Assembly (NCBI GenBank): GCA_016874175.1
Contig: VGUP01000007.1
Span: 1-38,402 of the forward strand
Source: Gammaproteobacteria bacterium
GTDB lineage: Bacteria; Pseudomonadota; Gammaproteobacteria; Steroidobacterales; Steroidobacteraceae
Direction: 5' to 3'
DNA length: 38,402 nt
The notes below the pieces were generated by a model that was given only the letters and a program-made list of their open reading frames with translations, did no database searches and had not been told where the DNA came from. Below are positions 1-8,450 of the stretch, piece by piece. The position numbers and the translations under genes were made by a program. Position 1 is the stretch's first letter. Each line of letters starts with the position of its first letter.

Positions 1-511
1 GTAGCGAGCCGCGCATGGCGTACTCGCCGGGGCCGGCGACTTGGCTGACACTCGAATAGCCCGCCTCGGTGAGTCGCAGACGGAAGGCCTCGAGGGCGAG
101 CCGCTCGCCCACGGCGAGCGAAAAGCTGCGACTCGCCACGTACTGCCGCGGTGCGAGCCGTTGCAGCAGCGTATCGACGGTGACGAGCAGCAGGCCGCGG
201 CGCAGGGTCGGCAACTCGGCGAGCGCCAGCAGACGCTCGCTCGTGATGTCCGGATGGGGCGAGAACACGTCGTAGGGCAGCACCTCGCCGTCGGGCAGGG
301 TGAGTACGCGCAGTTCAGCGGGGGCAAAGAAACCGAGCTCGGCACGCCGGCGTTCGAGGCTGCGGCTGTCGGGTTCGATGACGAGCCAGAGGCGCTCATC
401 GGCTACGGCGGCCTCGGCAAGGGCCAGGGCCGCTGCGCTGCCATGCAGGCCCGTCCAGTGCACCTGCGGGCGCCCGGAATGGGGGATTAGGGGCCGGAGG
501 AGCCGCGACAT
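1..511 (-). CDS. mfd: Transcription-repair coupling factor Mfd, N-terminal part (cut by window edge)
   Basis: Reading the minus strand from an ATG at 511-509 gives 170 codons open to the window edge. Residues 72-94 read LPDGEVLPYDVFSPHPDITSER. Residues 101-122 are PTLRRGLLLV then TVDTLLQRLAPR, and GEYAMRG follows near 162-168. These match the UvrB-like N-terminal domains of Mfd closely (E. coli has FPDWETLPYDSFSPHQDI at this place). Mfd displaces RNA polymerase stalled at DNA lesions and recruits UvrA. Only the N-terminal domains are here; the RNAP-binding and translocase domains lie outside. It is divergent from lolC, and mfd next to the lol genes is also the enterobacterial arrangement. The plus-strand ORFs over this stretch are shadows. 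Confidence 0.93.
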   Translation of the reverse strand, partial: MSRLLRPLIPHSGRPQVHWTGLHGSAAALALAEAAVADERLWLVIEPDSRSLERRRAELGFFAPAELRVLTLPDGEVLPYDVFSPHPDITSERLLALAELPTLRRGLLLVTVDTLLQRLAPRQYVASRSFSLAVGERLALEAFRLRLTEAGYSSVSQVAGPGEYAMRGSL

Positions 512-576
512 GGGCGCGCAAGCTTACCGGGCCGCCCCACGGAGGCAAGCCCTGCGATGTGGTTAAATTCAACCCG

Positions 577-1842
577 ATGTTCCAGCCGCTCTCGCTGTTC
601 GTCGGTTTGCGCTACGTGCGCTCACGAACGCGGAAATTCTTCGTGTCCTTCATTACCTGGGTCTCGCTCGCCGGCGTGGCCGTGGGCGTGGCCGCGCTCA
701 TCGTCGTGCTCTCGGTGATGAATGGCTTCGAGGGTGAATTGCGCGATCGCTTGCTCGCGCTTTCGAGTCACGCCCGGGTGGTGGCGACGGTCGCCGAGGG
801 TGCCTCAGCAGAGGCCGGCGACTACGGCTGGTCGCAGGCACTCGCTGTATTGCGTGCGGATTCGCGGGTGCAGGGCGTCGCGCCCTACGTCGAAATCCAG
901 TCACTCGTCCTGCGCACGCCCGAGATGTTGCCAGTGCAGCTGCGGGGGATCGACCCGGCGCTAGAGCCCAGCGTCTCGGCGGCGGCCGCGGCCATGGTCG
1001 AGGGTCGTCTCGAGGATCTGCTGTCTGGCGAGGATCGCGTGATTCTTGGCAGCGTGGTCGCCCGCCTGCTGGGTGTGGTCAGCGGCGATCGAGTGACCTT
1101 ATTGGTACCCGGCGTCGAGCAAAGCGGCGCGCCCTCGCCACGCCTGCGCGAGTTCACCGTGAGCGGAATCTTTGAAGTGGGTTTGCATGATCATGACGGC
1201 ACGCTCGCGCTGGCCCACATCGACGATGTCCGTGCACTCACGCTGGATGATGCGCGCGTTTTCGGTCTGCATGTGAAGCTGACCGATCCGCTGGCCGCCC
1301 CCGCAGTCAATCGCGAGCTCGGCGCTCGGCTCGATCGTGGGCTTGGTTTGCGCGATTGGACGCAGGATCACGCTAATTATTTTCGGGCCATCCGTATCGA
1401 GAAGGCGATGATGACGATCATCCTGATGCTGATCGTCGGCGTCGCGGCCTTCAATATCGTCGCCATGCTGGTGATGGTGGTCGCCGACAAGCGTACCGAC
1501 ATCGCCATTTTGCGCACCTTTGGTGCCACGCCGCGCAGCGTACTCGAGATATTTTTGACGCAGGGACTCGTGATCGGTTGGGCGGGTGTCGTGCTCGGCG
1601 TGCTGCTTGGGGTGCTGGTTGCTACCAACGTCGGCAGTATCGTACCCGTGCTCGAGGGTACTTTCAGTTTTCGGATCATGGATCCGAGCGTGTATTACGT
1701 GACGCAGATTCCCGCCGAGGTGCGGCTCGAGAATGTGCTGCTGATTGCCGCGCTCGCGCTCATTATCACGGCCGCGGCCACGGTATACCCCGCACTGCGC
1801 GCCTCGCGGGTCGCACCCGCCGAAGCGCTGAGGTACGAGTAG
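577..1842 (+). CDS. lolC: Lipoprotein-releasing ABC transporter permease LolC
   Basis: This 421-residue inner-membrane permease belongs to the LolC/LolE family. With LolD it extracts outer-membrane lipoproteins from the inner membrane and passes them to LolA. The N-terminus MFQPLSLFVGLRY matches E. coli LolC (MYQPVALFIGLRY). It is followed by a first membrane segment (about 22-48) with LSVMNGFE, a periplasmic domain, and three C-terminal membrane segments (about 270-295, 315-350, 380-405). It ends PAEALRYE, as in the family. The ATG at 577 is chosen by this homology; an in-frame GTG at 559, 13 nt after GGAGG (541-545), is the alternative. The stop is 3 nt before the next gene, so the lol genes form an operon. 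Confidence 0.93.
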   Translation: MFQPLSLFVGLRYVRSRTRKFFVSFITWVSLAGVAVGVAALIVVLSVMNGFEGELRDRLLALSSHARVVATVAEGASAEAGDYGWSQALAVLRADSRVQGVAPYVEIQSLVLRTPEMLPVQLRGIDPALEPSVSAAAAAMVEGRLEDLLSGEDRVILGSVVARLLGVVSGDRVTLLVPGVEQSGAPSPRLREFTVSGIFEVGLHDHDGTLALAHIDDVRALTLDDARVFGLHVKLTDPLAAPAVNRELGARLDRGLGLRDWTQDHANYFRAIRIEKAMMTIILMLIVGVAAFNIVAMLVMVVADKRTDIAILRTFGATPRSVLEIFLTQGLVIGWAGVVLGVLLGVLVATNVGSIVPVLEGTFSFRIMDPSVYYVTQIPAEVRLENVLLIAALALIITAAATVYPALRASRVAPAEALRYE

Positions 1843-1845
1843 ATC

Positions 1846-3093
1846 ATGCAGCGTCCATGGGAATGGTTGGTCGGCACGCGTTACCTGCGCTCGACGCATA
1901 GGCGCGGTTTCGTATCTTTTGTCGCCTTCATATCGACGTTTGGTCTGATGCTGGGTGTGGCCGTGCTGATCGTGGTGCTTTCGGTCATGAACGGTTTCGA
2001 GCGCGAGTTGCGCTCACGCATTCTCGCGGTGACTTCGCATGCAACTTTGATGGGGTTCGAGGGCACGCTGCCTGACTGGCAGAACGTGCGGGCGCGGGCG
2101 CTGCAAGCCCCGGGCGTTCGTCACGCCGTGCCCTACGTCGAAGCGCAGGCCATGATTTCGCGCGACAGTCGCGTGCTGGGTACGGCGGTACGCGGCGTCG
2201 AGCCGACGCTCGAACGCGAGGCGACGGGACTCGGTCAACATATACGCGCTGCGCGCATCGAAAATTTGGTCGCAGGTTCCTGGCGCGTGGTACTCGGCTC
2301 GGCACTCGCCCGAGAGTTGGGTGTCGCCCGCGGCGATGAGGTCGTGTTGATCGTGCCCGAGGGCACGGCAACGCCTGAAGGCGTGCAGCCGCGCATGCGC
2401 AGACTCGAGGTCATCGGGACCTTCGAGTCCGGCATGTACGAGTTCGATCGTGGTCTGGTACTGATGAACATTGACGATGCCGCACGACTCTATCGAATGC
2501 GCGGTGAGGTGACGGGTATCCGCCTCGCGCTCGATGACCCCCGCCGCGCCGCAGATACGGTGCGCGAACTCGCGCTCGCCTTGGGTGGCGGGTATTACGT
2601 GAGCGACTGGACGCGTAATCACGCCAACTTTTTCCAATCGATCGAACTTACCAAGGGCATGATGTTCGTCATTTTGTTGATCATCGTCGGCGTCGCCGCG
2701 TTCAATATCGTTTCGACGCTGGTCATGATCGTCAAGGAAAAACAGGGTGATATTGCCTTGCTGCGTACCCTCGGCGCGTCGCGCGCCGATATCCTGCGCA
2801 CCTTCGCCATTCAGGGCGTGCTGATCGGACTCGTGGGGACGCTGGCGGGGGCGCTTCTGGGTATTGCTCTGGCCGATCAGATCGAGGCGATCGTGCGCAC
2901 CATCGAGGGGCTGTTCGGCGTACAGTTCATGGATGCCAAGGTTTATTTCATGACCGATCTGCCAGCGGTGGTGGAGTGGGGCGATGTCGCGCGGGTCTGT
3001 GGCGTCGCGTTTGTGCTCTGCGCCTTGGCGACGCTCTATCCTGCGTGGCGTGCGGCCCGCATGGAACCGGCGGAGGCCTTGCGTCATGAGTGA
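1846..3093 (+). CDS. lolE: Lipoprotein-releasing ABC transporter permease LolE (second LolC/E-family subunit)
   Basis: This is the second MacB/LolC-type permease, 415 residues, starting at ATG 1846. It has [11 protein letters not shown] after the first membrane helix, [18 protein letters not shown] in the second, [11 protein letters not shown] in the cytoplasmic loop, and the family ending [17 protein letters not shown] and [11 protein letters not shown] are closer to E. coli LolE than to LolC, hence the name. It is clearly paralogous to the upstream gene: both share the [13 protein letters not shown] and GVAAFNIV blocks. The order here is permease-permease-ATPase, not the E. coli order lolC-lolD-lolE. 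Its last codons overlap the lolD start by 8 nt. Confidence 0.9.
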   Translation: MQRPWEWLVGTRYLRSTHRRGFVSFVAFISTFGLMLGVAVLIVVLSVMNGFERELRSRILAVTSHATLMGFEGTLPDWQNVRARALQAPGVRHAVPYVEAQAMISRDSRVLGTAVRGVEPTLEREATGLGQHIRAARIENLVAGSWRVVLGSALARELGVARGDEVVLIVPEGTATPEGVQPRMRRLEVIGTFESGMYEFDRGLVLMNIDDAARLYRMRGEVTGIRLALDDPRRAADTVRELALALGGGYYVSDWTRNHANFFQSIELTKGMMFVILLIIVGVAAFNIVSTLVMIVKEKQGDIALLRTLGASRADILRTFAIQGVLIGLVGTLAGALLGIALADQIEAIVRTIEGLFGVQFMDAKVYFMTDLPAVVEWGDVARVCGVAFVLCALATLYPAWRAARMEPAEALRHE

Positions 3094-3775
3094 ACCGACT
3101 CGCGAGCTCGTGCTCGAGGCCGAGGGATTGGTACGCGAGTTTCGCGAGGGCTCGAGTACCTTGCGCGTGCTCGATGGGCTGCAACTAAAACTCGCGCGGG
3201 GCGAGTGCGTGGCGATCGTCGGGGCGTCGGGTTCGGGCAAGACTACGCTGCTGCAAATTTTGGGCGGACTCGACCGCCCGACCGCGGGGCGCGTGTGCAT
3301 CGCGGGTCGTGATCTGCACGCGCTCGATGAAGCGGAGCGTGGCGCGCTGCGTAATCGCAGTATCGGTTTCATTTATCAGTTTCATCATTTGCTGCCGGAG
3401 TTTAGCGCGCTCGAGAACGTGGCCATGCCGCTGCTCGTGCGTCGCCTGCCGACCGCCGAGGCCAAGGCCAAGGCGCAGGCCTTGCTTGAGCAAGTGGGGC
3501 TAGGTGAGCGGCTCACACATCGGCCGCATCAGCTCTCGGGTGGCGAGCGACAGCGGGCGGCGGTGGCGCGCGCGCTGGTGACCGAACCTGCACTGGTATT
3601 TGCCGATGAGCCCACCGGCAATCTCGATGGCCGTAATGCCGAGCAAGTTTTTGAGCTGATGCTGCGACTCAATCGCGAGCGTCACACCGCGCTCGTGATC
3701 GTCACGCACGATGCGCGACTCGCGGTACGCATGGACCGCGTGCTCACCTTAAGCGAAGGTCGACTCGTCAGCTGA
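3086..3775 (+). CDS. lolD: Lipoprotein-releasing system ATP-binding protein LolD
   Basis: This 229-residue ABC ATPase (E. coli LolD has 233) powers LolCE-mediated lipoprotein release at the cytoplasmic face. It has Walker A GASGSGKT (46-53), a Q-loop near Gln98 ([12 protein letters not shown]), the signature LSGGE (150-154), Walker B LVFADEP (170-176) and the H-loop in VTHD. The [18 protein letters not shown] stretch is typical of the LolD subgroup. The ATG at 3086 overlaps the end of lolE, which indicates translational coupling. A longer frame reaches back into lolE but gives an N-terminus unlike the family. The gene ends at a hairpin shared with the convergent DUF2062 gene. Confidence 0.95.
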   Translation: MSEPTRELVLEAEGLVREFREGSSTLRVLDGLQLKLARGECVAIVGASGSGKTTLLQILGGLDRPTAGRVCIAGRDLHALDEAERGALRNRSIGFIYQFHHLLPEFSALENVAMPLLVRRLPTAEAKAKAQALLEQVGLGERLTHRPHQLSGGERQRAAVARALVTEPALVFADEPTGNLDGRNAEQVFELMLRLNRERHTALVIVTHDARLAVRMDRVLTLSEGRLVS

Positions 3776-3784
3776 GGCGCGAAT

Positions 3785-3802
3785 CCGCGCGATTACGCGC
3801 GG
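3785..3802. terminator. Hairpin between convergent lolD and DUF2062 genes
   Basis: A perfect inverted repeat of 7-bp G+C arms (CCGCGCG / CGCGCGG) around ATTA lies in the 31-bp gap between two convergent stop codons. There is no clear U-tract on either side, so it is a candidate bidirectional terminator or 3'-end stabiliser only. Confidence 0.4.
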
Positions 3803-3806
3803 TTCA

Positions 3807-4322
3807 TTACTTGGTTCGACTACCGTGCGTGCGGTGTTTCTGCTGCACCCGCCACCGCCAGATCCGATCGAGCGCAATCCAGCCCACGAACCCGGTGACC
3901 GCCCCGCAGACCACGCAACCCAGCAAAAACGGCTGCCACATCGGTCCGAGACCGTTCTGCAGCCAATCCCAGCTGAGTTCGAAGCGGAACTGCCCCGGCG
4001 TCTCGCCGAGCAGCGTGCGACCCGTCAGATAGGCGACGAAATAGATCGGCACCACGGTCACCGGGTTCACGATGAACACCGTGCCGATCAGCGTGGGCAC
4101 GTTTAGTCGCAGGAGCATCGCCAGCATGAACGCCACCGAAATATGTACAGGCAGCGGCACGTAGCAGATCGACAGCCCGACACCGAACGCCCCCGTGATG
4201 CTGCGCCGCTGCAGCGACCACAGCCGCGGGTCGACGAACACATGGGCGAAGGGTCGCAGATACCACGCATCGCGCAGCGTCTGTGCTCGTCGGCCGAGTT
4301 GACGAATGGTGTCGCGGAGCAT
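3807..4322 (-). CDS. DUF2062 family inner-membrane protein
   Basis: This is a 171-residue protein if started at ATG 4322; an in-frame start at 4376 would add 18 residues that do not look like the family. The N-terminal part is basic and cytoplasmic. Hydrophobic segments follow at about 43-60, 62-75, 80-100 and 133-150. The motifs are typical of DUF2062: RSITGAFGVGL, VPLPVH, LRLNVP and VNPVTVVPIYF. The function of the family is unknown. The same gene sits between lol genes and comEC in Pseudomonas, so the position is conserved. Its start overlaps the proposed comEC start on the other strand by 17 nt, so one of the two starts is probably wrong or the promoters lie inside the coding regions. Confidence 0.85.
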   Translation of the reverse strand: MLRDTIRQLGRRAQTLRDAWYLRPFAHVFVDPRLWSLQRRSITGAFGVGLSICYVPLPVHISVAFMLAMLLRLNVPTLIGTVFIVNPVTVVPIYFVAYLTGRTLLGETPGQFRFELSWDWLQNGLGPMWQPFLLGCVVCGAVTGFVGWIALDRIWRWRVQQKHRTHGSRTK

Positions 4323-5634
4323 TTCGGGGCGCCACTCTAGCAGCACCGTCGTCGGACTGGCGACTCTGCTCGGCACCTTGGCCGCGCTCTACCGACCGCT
4401 GCGCCCCAATCTACTGACCTTGGTTGCGCTCGCGCTGTTGTCCCTATCGGCGCTGTTCTTACCGTGGGTGCTGCGGATTTTCTTTGGCTATTCATTGCTG
4501 TGCTTCAGGAGCTCGCTGCTTGCGCTGGGTGTGAGTGCCATCGCGGCCTTGCTGATTTTGCTCGTCGCCCTCGATCAGCTCGCGCAGCGTTGGTTGCCCG
4601 CCGATGAGGGTACGCGTGTCATCGCCGACGTGGTGGTCGATTCGCTGACTGAGCGCATCGGACTTGCGCTCGAGTTCGCTGCACTCGTACATGTCGAAAC
4701 ACCGCAGCGACTGCCGCGGACATTGAGGTTACGGATCAGCTGGCGCGAGCCGCCCGCCGTACCGCCGCGCGCCGGTGAGCGTTGGCGTCTGCTACTGCAG
4801 GTGTCGGCGCCGCGAATGAACAGTAATCCGAGTGGTTTCGACGAGCAGCGCGAGTTTTTCCGCGATCGGCTGCAGGGCCGAGCGACGGTGTTGCCGTCCA
4901 CGCTCAACCGGCGCTTGGCCATCGCGCAAGGTGGTTTACTCGTGCTGCGCGAGCAACTCGCGCGCGCCGTGCGCGACGCGGTCGTCGATCGCGATGCAGC
5001 AGCGCTCTTTGCAGGGCTGGCGGTCGGGGCCACGGGCGAGGTGAGTTGTGAGCAATGGCAGACTTTCAGCATCACCGGCACCACACATCTGGTGGCGATC
5101 TCCGGGATGCACGTGACGCTTTTTTGCTGGTTGGTGGCCGCTGGTGCGCGAGCATTCTGGCGGCGTTCGCCGCGACTCACCGGGCGCATCGATCGCGAAA
5201 TCTTTGCTGCGAGTCTCGGTGTGCCTGCAGCCTGCGGCTATGCGTTGCTCGCCGGGTTTGGCATCCCGACGCAACGCACGGTAGTGATGCTCGCGGTCTG
5301 GTGGGTGTTGCGACCGTCCGGGCGCAGGCATGCGCCCTTCGATGTGCTCGGTGTGGCGCTGGTCGTTGTGCTCTGCATCGATTCCTTCGCTGCGCTCTCC
5401 TCGGGCTTCTGGCTGTCGTTCATTGCGATGGCTGCGCTGATTTTTGCAGGTGAGACTGACAAGGTTAAAAAAGCCGGCGCAGCGAGCACTCAAAGAATCG
5501 ACAAGCCGCAAGTGTCGGCAGGTCGTTGCAGCGACAAGTCTTGGCTTGGCTGCGCGATAATCTGCGCACCCAATGGTGGGTCAGTTTGGCGCTGCTGCCG
5601 ATCACGCTGCTTTGGTTCGCGAGTGTTTCGCTAG
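4306..5634 (+). CDS. comEC: ComEC/Rec2-type DNA uptake channel, N-terminal part (frameshifted)
   Basis: This frame encodes the N-terminal membrane segments, the OB-like domain and the first half of the Competence domain of ComEC, the inner-membrane channel that takes up single-stranded DNA. Diagnostic stretches are TGTTHLVAISGMHVTLF and SSGFWLSFIAMAAL. The family-like sequence stops around 5460. The remaining codons to the stop at 5634 do not look like ComEC, while the matching continuation (LQRQVLAWLRDNLRTQWW...) is in the -1 frame. The shift is best placed at the A6 run 5467-5472. This is therefore half of one broken or mis-sequenced gene whose other half is 5526-6644. The start is uncertain: ATG 4306 or GTG 4309 overlap the divergent DUF2062 gene, and later TTG codons are possible. 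Confidence 0.75.
   Translation: MVSRSISGRHSSSTVVGLATLLGTLAALYRPLRPNLLTLVALALLSLSALFLPWVLRIFFGYSLLCFRSSLLALGVSAIAALLILLVALDQLAQRWLPADEGTRVIADVVVDSLTERIGLALEFAALVHVETPQRLPRTLRLRISWREPPAVPPRAGERWRLLLQVSAPRMNSNPSGFDEQREFFRDRLQGRATVLPSTLNRRLAIAQGGLLVLREQLARAVRDAVVDRDAAALFAGLAVGATGEVSCEQWQTFSITGTTHLVAISGMHVTLFCWLVAAGARAFWRRSPRLTGRIDREIFAASLGVPAACGYALLAGFGIPTQRTVVMLAVWWVLRPSGRRHAPFDVLGVALVVVLCIDSFAALSSGFWLSFIAMAALIFAGETDKVKKAGAASTQRIDKPQVSAGRCSDKSWLGCAIICAPNGGSVWRCCRSRCFGSRVFR
5467..5472 (+). other. A6 run at the comEC frame change
   Basis: The 5' frame reads GTT AAA AAA GCC. One additional A would join it to the 3' frame as AAA AAA AGC CGG. The 3' frame has a TAA at 5466-5468, so the switch must occur at or after 5469, and this homopolymer is the first and most likely place. 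The cause could be a real deletion, a sequencing error or recoding; the sequence alone cannot decide. Confidence 0.6.
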
Positions 5635-6644
5635 CGGGGCTGCTGGTGAATCTGCTAACAATTCCCGTGTTTTCGTTCGTGCTGGTACCGGCCGCGCTCG
5701 GCGGTAGCGCCATCGGCCTTTGGTCTGTAGCGGCGGCGCGACCGATTTGGTGGCTGGGTGAGCGTGTGCATGAGGTGTTCTGGCCCGCGCTCGTTGCCGT
5801 AGCCTCGCAACCTTGGGCCGCGATCGAGTGGAATCCGCTCGGGAGTGTGCCGTGGCTGCGCGCCGAGCGACCTGCCCATGGCGAAGTGATAGTCACGGCG
5901 CTCGAGGCCGGCCAAGGCGCGGCGTTCATCATTCGTACGCACCAGCACACGCTCGTCTACGACACCAGTGAGCAATTCGTCAGCGATGGTCGCGCGGCCG
6001 AGCGACTGGCGTTGCCGGCGCTACGCAGTTTCGGCCTCAAAAAAATCGACTTGCTGTTGCTTAGTCGAACACACGCCTACCGCGCCGCTGGTGCGGCGCG
6101 CTTGATGCAGTCTGCAAACGTCGTGCAGCTTGTGGGCGGCGGCGAATGGCCGGGCGCGGCGCGTGCGCTCGAAGATTGCACGCTGCCGCGTGAGTGGCTG
6201 TGGGAGGGCGTCGAGTTCACGCGCTTTGGCGAAGCGGACGGCTCCTGCGTGCTGCGTCTCGGCTTCAAGGCGAACCCCACGGCGCTGATCCCCGAGCGTC
6301 TCGATGCGCGTGAGGCTGCCGGGCTCGCCCGCCGTGCGCAGCGGGGCGAGCTCGATCTGGCGGCGACGGTGGTGATCGCGCCGCGACGCGGATCACCGGC
6401 GGCCGTCACGCCCGAGTTCGTGCGAGCGGTCGATCCGCAGTGGGTATTACTTGGCGGTCGCGAGGGCACTGCCGATCGACGACAGCGCGTCGCGAGCACC
6501 TGGCAGGTTGCGGCTGAGCGCGTCTATGCCACCGCCGAGCAGGGGGCGGTCACGATCCACCTGCGTGCGGGGCTACCGCCACGCTGGCTGCGGCACGCCG
6601 ACCTGCAGGCCGACCCCCTCTGGCGCTATGATCCAAGGCACTAA
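5526..6644 (+). CDS. comEC: ComEC/Rec2-type protein, C-terminal part with degenerate metallo-beta-lactamase domain
   Basis: This is the -1 frame continuation of comEC, open from 5469; the nominal TTG start at 5526 is probably not used. The first ~60 residues complete the Competence domain (TQWWVSLALLPITLLWFASV, LVNLLTIPVFSFVLVP). The rest is a metallo-beta-lactamase fold: ALEAGQG, LVYDT, LRSFGLKKIDLLLLSR. The expected metal ligands are absent. The SHGDxDHAGG position reads SRTHAYRAAG (6063-6092), the LLTGD position reads ALIPERL (6282-6302), and the PHHGS position reads PRRGS (6381-6395). Joined to the upstream frame, the protein would be about 780 residues, normal for ComEC. The domain is thus likely structural only. 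msbA follows after 39 nt. Confidence 0.8.
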   Translation: MQRQVLAWLRDNLRTQWWVSLALLPITLLWFASVSLAGLLVNLLTIPVFSFVLVPAALGGSAIGLWSVAAARPIWWLGERVHEVFWPALVAVASQPWAAIEWNPLGSVPWLRAERPAHGEVIVTALEAGQGAAFIIRTHQHTLVYDTSEQFVSDGRAAERLALPALRSFGLKKIDLLLLSRTHAYRAAGAARLMQSANVVQLVGGGEWPGAARALEDCTLPREWLWEGVEFTRFGEADGSCVLRLGFKANPTALIPERLDAREAAGLARRAQRGELDLAATVVIAPRRGSPAAVTPEFVRAVDPQWVLLGGREGTADRRQRVASTWQVAAERVYATAEQGAVTIHLRAGLPPRWLRHADLQADPLWRYDPRH

Positions 6645-6683
6645 CCGTCGGCTTGCCGATGCCATGCAGGATCCACCACGCCC

Positions 6684-8435
6684 TTGAGCCAAACGCCGGT
6701 CGAAATCACCGACGCCGCCAAGGTCTACCGCCGCTTGTTGGGCTACGCGCGCCCGCACCTCGGCATGTTCCTCATCGGTGTGCTCGGCATGGCGTTGTTC
6801 GCAGCGACCGATGCGGCGCTGGCGGTGTTGGTGCAGCGCTTTTTGGGCGGTACCTTCGTCAACCCTGACCCGCGCATCATTTGGGCGATTCCGCTCGGCG
6901 CTGTCTTGCTGTTCGCGCTGCGCGGCATCGGCGATTACGTCTCCAATTATTTTCCGGGCTGGGTGGGTCGGCAGATCATCAAAACTTTGCGCGCTGAACT
7001 CTTTGCTCACTATTTGCGTCTGCCGACCAGGCATTACGACACGGCGGCCTCGGGCGGCATGCTGTCGCGCCTCACCTACAACATCGAGCTCGTGGCCGAG
7101 GCGACCACCAATGCAGTGACCGTACTCATCCGCGATACGCTCACCATCATCGGCTTGATCGTGATGCTGTTCTGGTACAACTGGCAGCTCGCAGCCTTTG
7201 TGCTCGCGCTCGCGCCGCCGATCTCCTGGCTGATCCAGTACATCAACCGTTCCTTTCGTCGTTACAGCACGCGTATTCAGGCGTCGATGGGTGATGTGAC
7301 ACTCGTCGCCAAAGAAGCGCTCGATGGTCACAAGGTGATCAAAAGTTTCAATGCGGAGCGGCACGAAGAAAATATCTTTGCTGCGGCCAACGAGCGCAAT
7401 CGCCACAGCAACATGCGACTGATTGGCGCGCGGGCGCTCGCCAACCCGGTGGTGCAGATCATCGCTTCGCTCGGACTGGCCTGCGTGCTGTTCTTTTCGA
7501 TCCGGCAGGTGTTCACCCATCAAATGCGCGTCGATGAGTTCATGGCGTTCATGACGGCGCTGTTGCTGATCACCGCACCGCTGCGGCGCTTGGTGCAGGT
7601 GTTCGGGCCGCTGCAGCAAGGCATTGCCGCCGGCGCCAGCGTGTTCGAGGTGCTCGATACGCCGATCGAGGACGCGGGCGGCTCGCGTACGATCGGGCGA
7701 GCACAGGGCGCCATCGAGTTTCGCGAGGTGGGTTTCAGTTACTCGAGCGCACAAGGCGAGGTGCTCTCGGGGGTCAGCTTCAAAGTCAGTCCGGGGCAGA
7801 CGGTCGCCATCGTCGGCAAGTCGGGCAGCGGCAAGAGCACGCTCGCCAACCTGCTGCCGCGTTTCTTTGATCCGGACAGCGGCAGCGTGCTGCTCGACGG
7901 CGTCGATCTGCGCGAGTATCGACGCGATGATTTGCGGCGGCAGGTGAGTGTGGTCAGTCAGGAAGTGATGCTGTTCGACGACAGCATCCGCCGCAACATC
8001 GCTTTCAATATTACTGATGCTGCGACCGTAGCCGTCGAAGACGCCGCGCGCGCCGCTTATGTGCTCGACTTCGCGGCCGAGCTGCCGCAGGGCCTCGACA
8101 CCCCCGTAGGGGAACGCGGCTCGCAGCTCTCCGGTGGGCAACGGCAGCGAGTGTCGATCGCTCGGGCGCTGCTCAAGGATGCGCCCATTCTGGTGCTCGA
8201 TGAGGCCACGAGCGCACTCGACAACGAGTCCGAGCGCCGTATCCAGGCGGCACTCGCCACGCTGCAGCGCGGCCGCACCACACTCGTCATCGCGCATCGA
8301 CTCTCGACCATCGAGCAGGCCGATCTCATCGTGGTGCTGCATGAGGGGCGGGTGGTCGAAAGCGGGCGGCACGCCGAACTCATTCAGCGCGACGGACCCT
8401 ACGCGCAGCTGCATCGCTTGCAGTTCGCGGTCTGA
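6684..8435 (+). CDS. msbA: Lipid A export ATP-binding/permease protein MsbA
   Basis: This 583-residue ABC half-transporter (E. coli MsbA has 582) flips lipid A-core across the inner membrane as a homodimer. The N-terminal half is a six-helix exporter domain (about 20-320). The nucleotide-binding domain has Walker A GKSGSGKST (378-386), signature LSGGQ (482-486), Walker B ILVLDEA (502-508) and an H-loop in IAHRLST. FVNPDPRIIW and the YRRLLGYARP opening suit MsbA better than a general multidrug exporter. The start is a TTG at 6684, with AGGA 12 nt upstream. It lies directly before lpxK, the usual partner. In Pseudomonas this slot between comEC and lpxK is taken by exbB/exbD genes. Confidence 0.92.
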   Translation: MSQTPVEITDAAKVYRRLLGYARPHLGMFLIGVLGMALFAATDAALAVLVQRFLGGTFVNPDPRIIWAIPLGAVLLFALRGIGDYVSNYFPGWVGRQIIKTLRAELFAHYLRLPTRHYDTAASGGMLSRLTYNIELVAEATTNAVTVLIRDTLTIIGLIVMLFWYNWQLAAFVLALAPPISWLIQYINRSFRRYSTRIQASMGDVTLVAKEALDGHKVIKSFNAERHEENIFAAANERNRHSNMRLIGARALANPVVQIIASLGLACVLFFSIRQVFTHQMRVDEFMAFMTALLLITAPLRRLVQVFGPLQQGIAAGASVFEVLDTPIEDAGGSRTIGRAQGAIEFREVGFSYSSAQGEVLSGVSFKVSPGQTVAIVGKSGSGKSTLANLLPRFFDPDSGSVLLDGVDLREYRRDDLRRQVSVVSQEVMLFDDSIRRNIAFNITDAATVAVEDAARAAYVLDFAAELPQGLDTPVGERGSQLSGGQRQRVSIARALLKDAPILVLDEATSALDNESERRIQAALATLQRGRTTLVIAHRLSTIEQADLIVVLHEGRVVESGRHAELIQRDGPYAQLHRLQFAV

Positions 8436-8450
8436 TGACTGCCAAGTCCG

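Noticed and set aside
41-566. Plus-strand ORFs in the first 570 bases
   Set aside because: The minus strand encodes a clear Mfd N-terminus over the same DNA.
5461-5480. Programmed -1 frameshifting as the explanation for comEC
   Set aside because: The site reads GTT AAA AAA G, not a proper X_XXY_YYZ slippery heptamer, and no strong downstream structure was evident. A one-base deletion is simpler.
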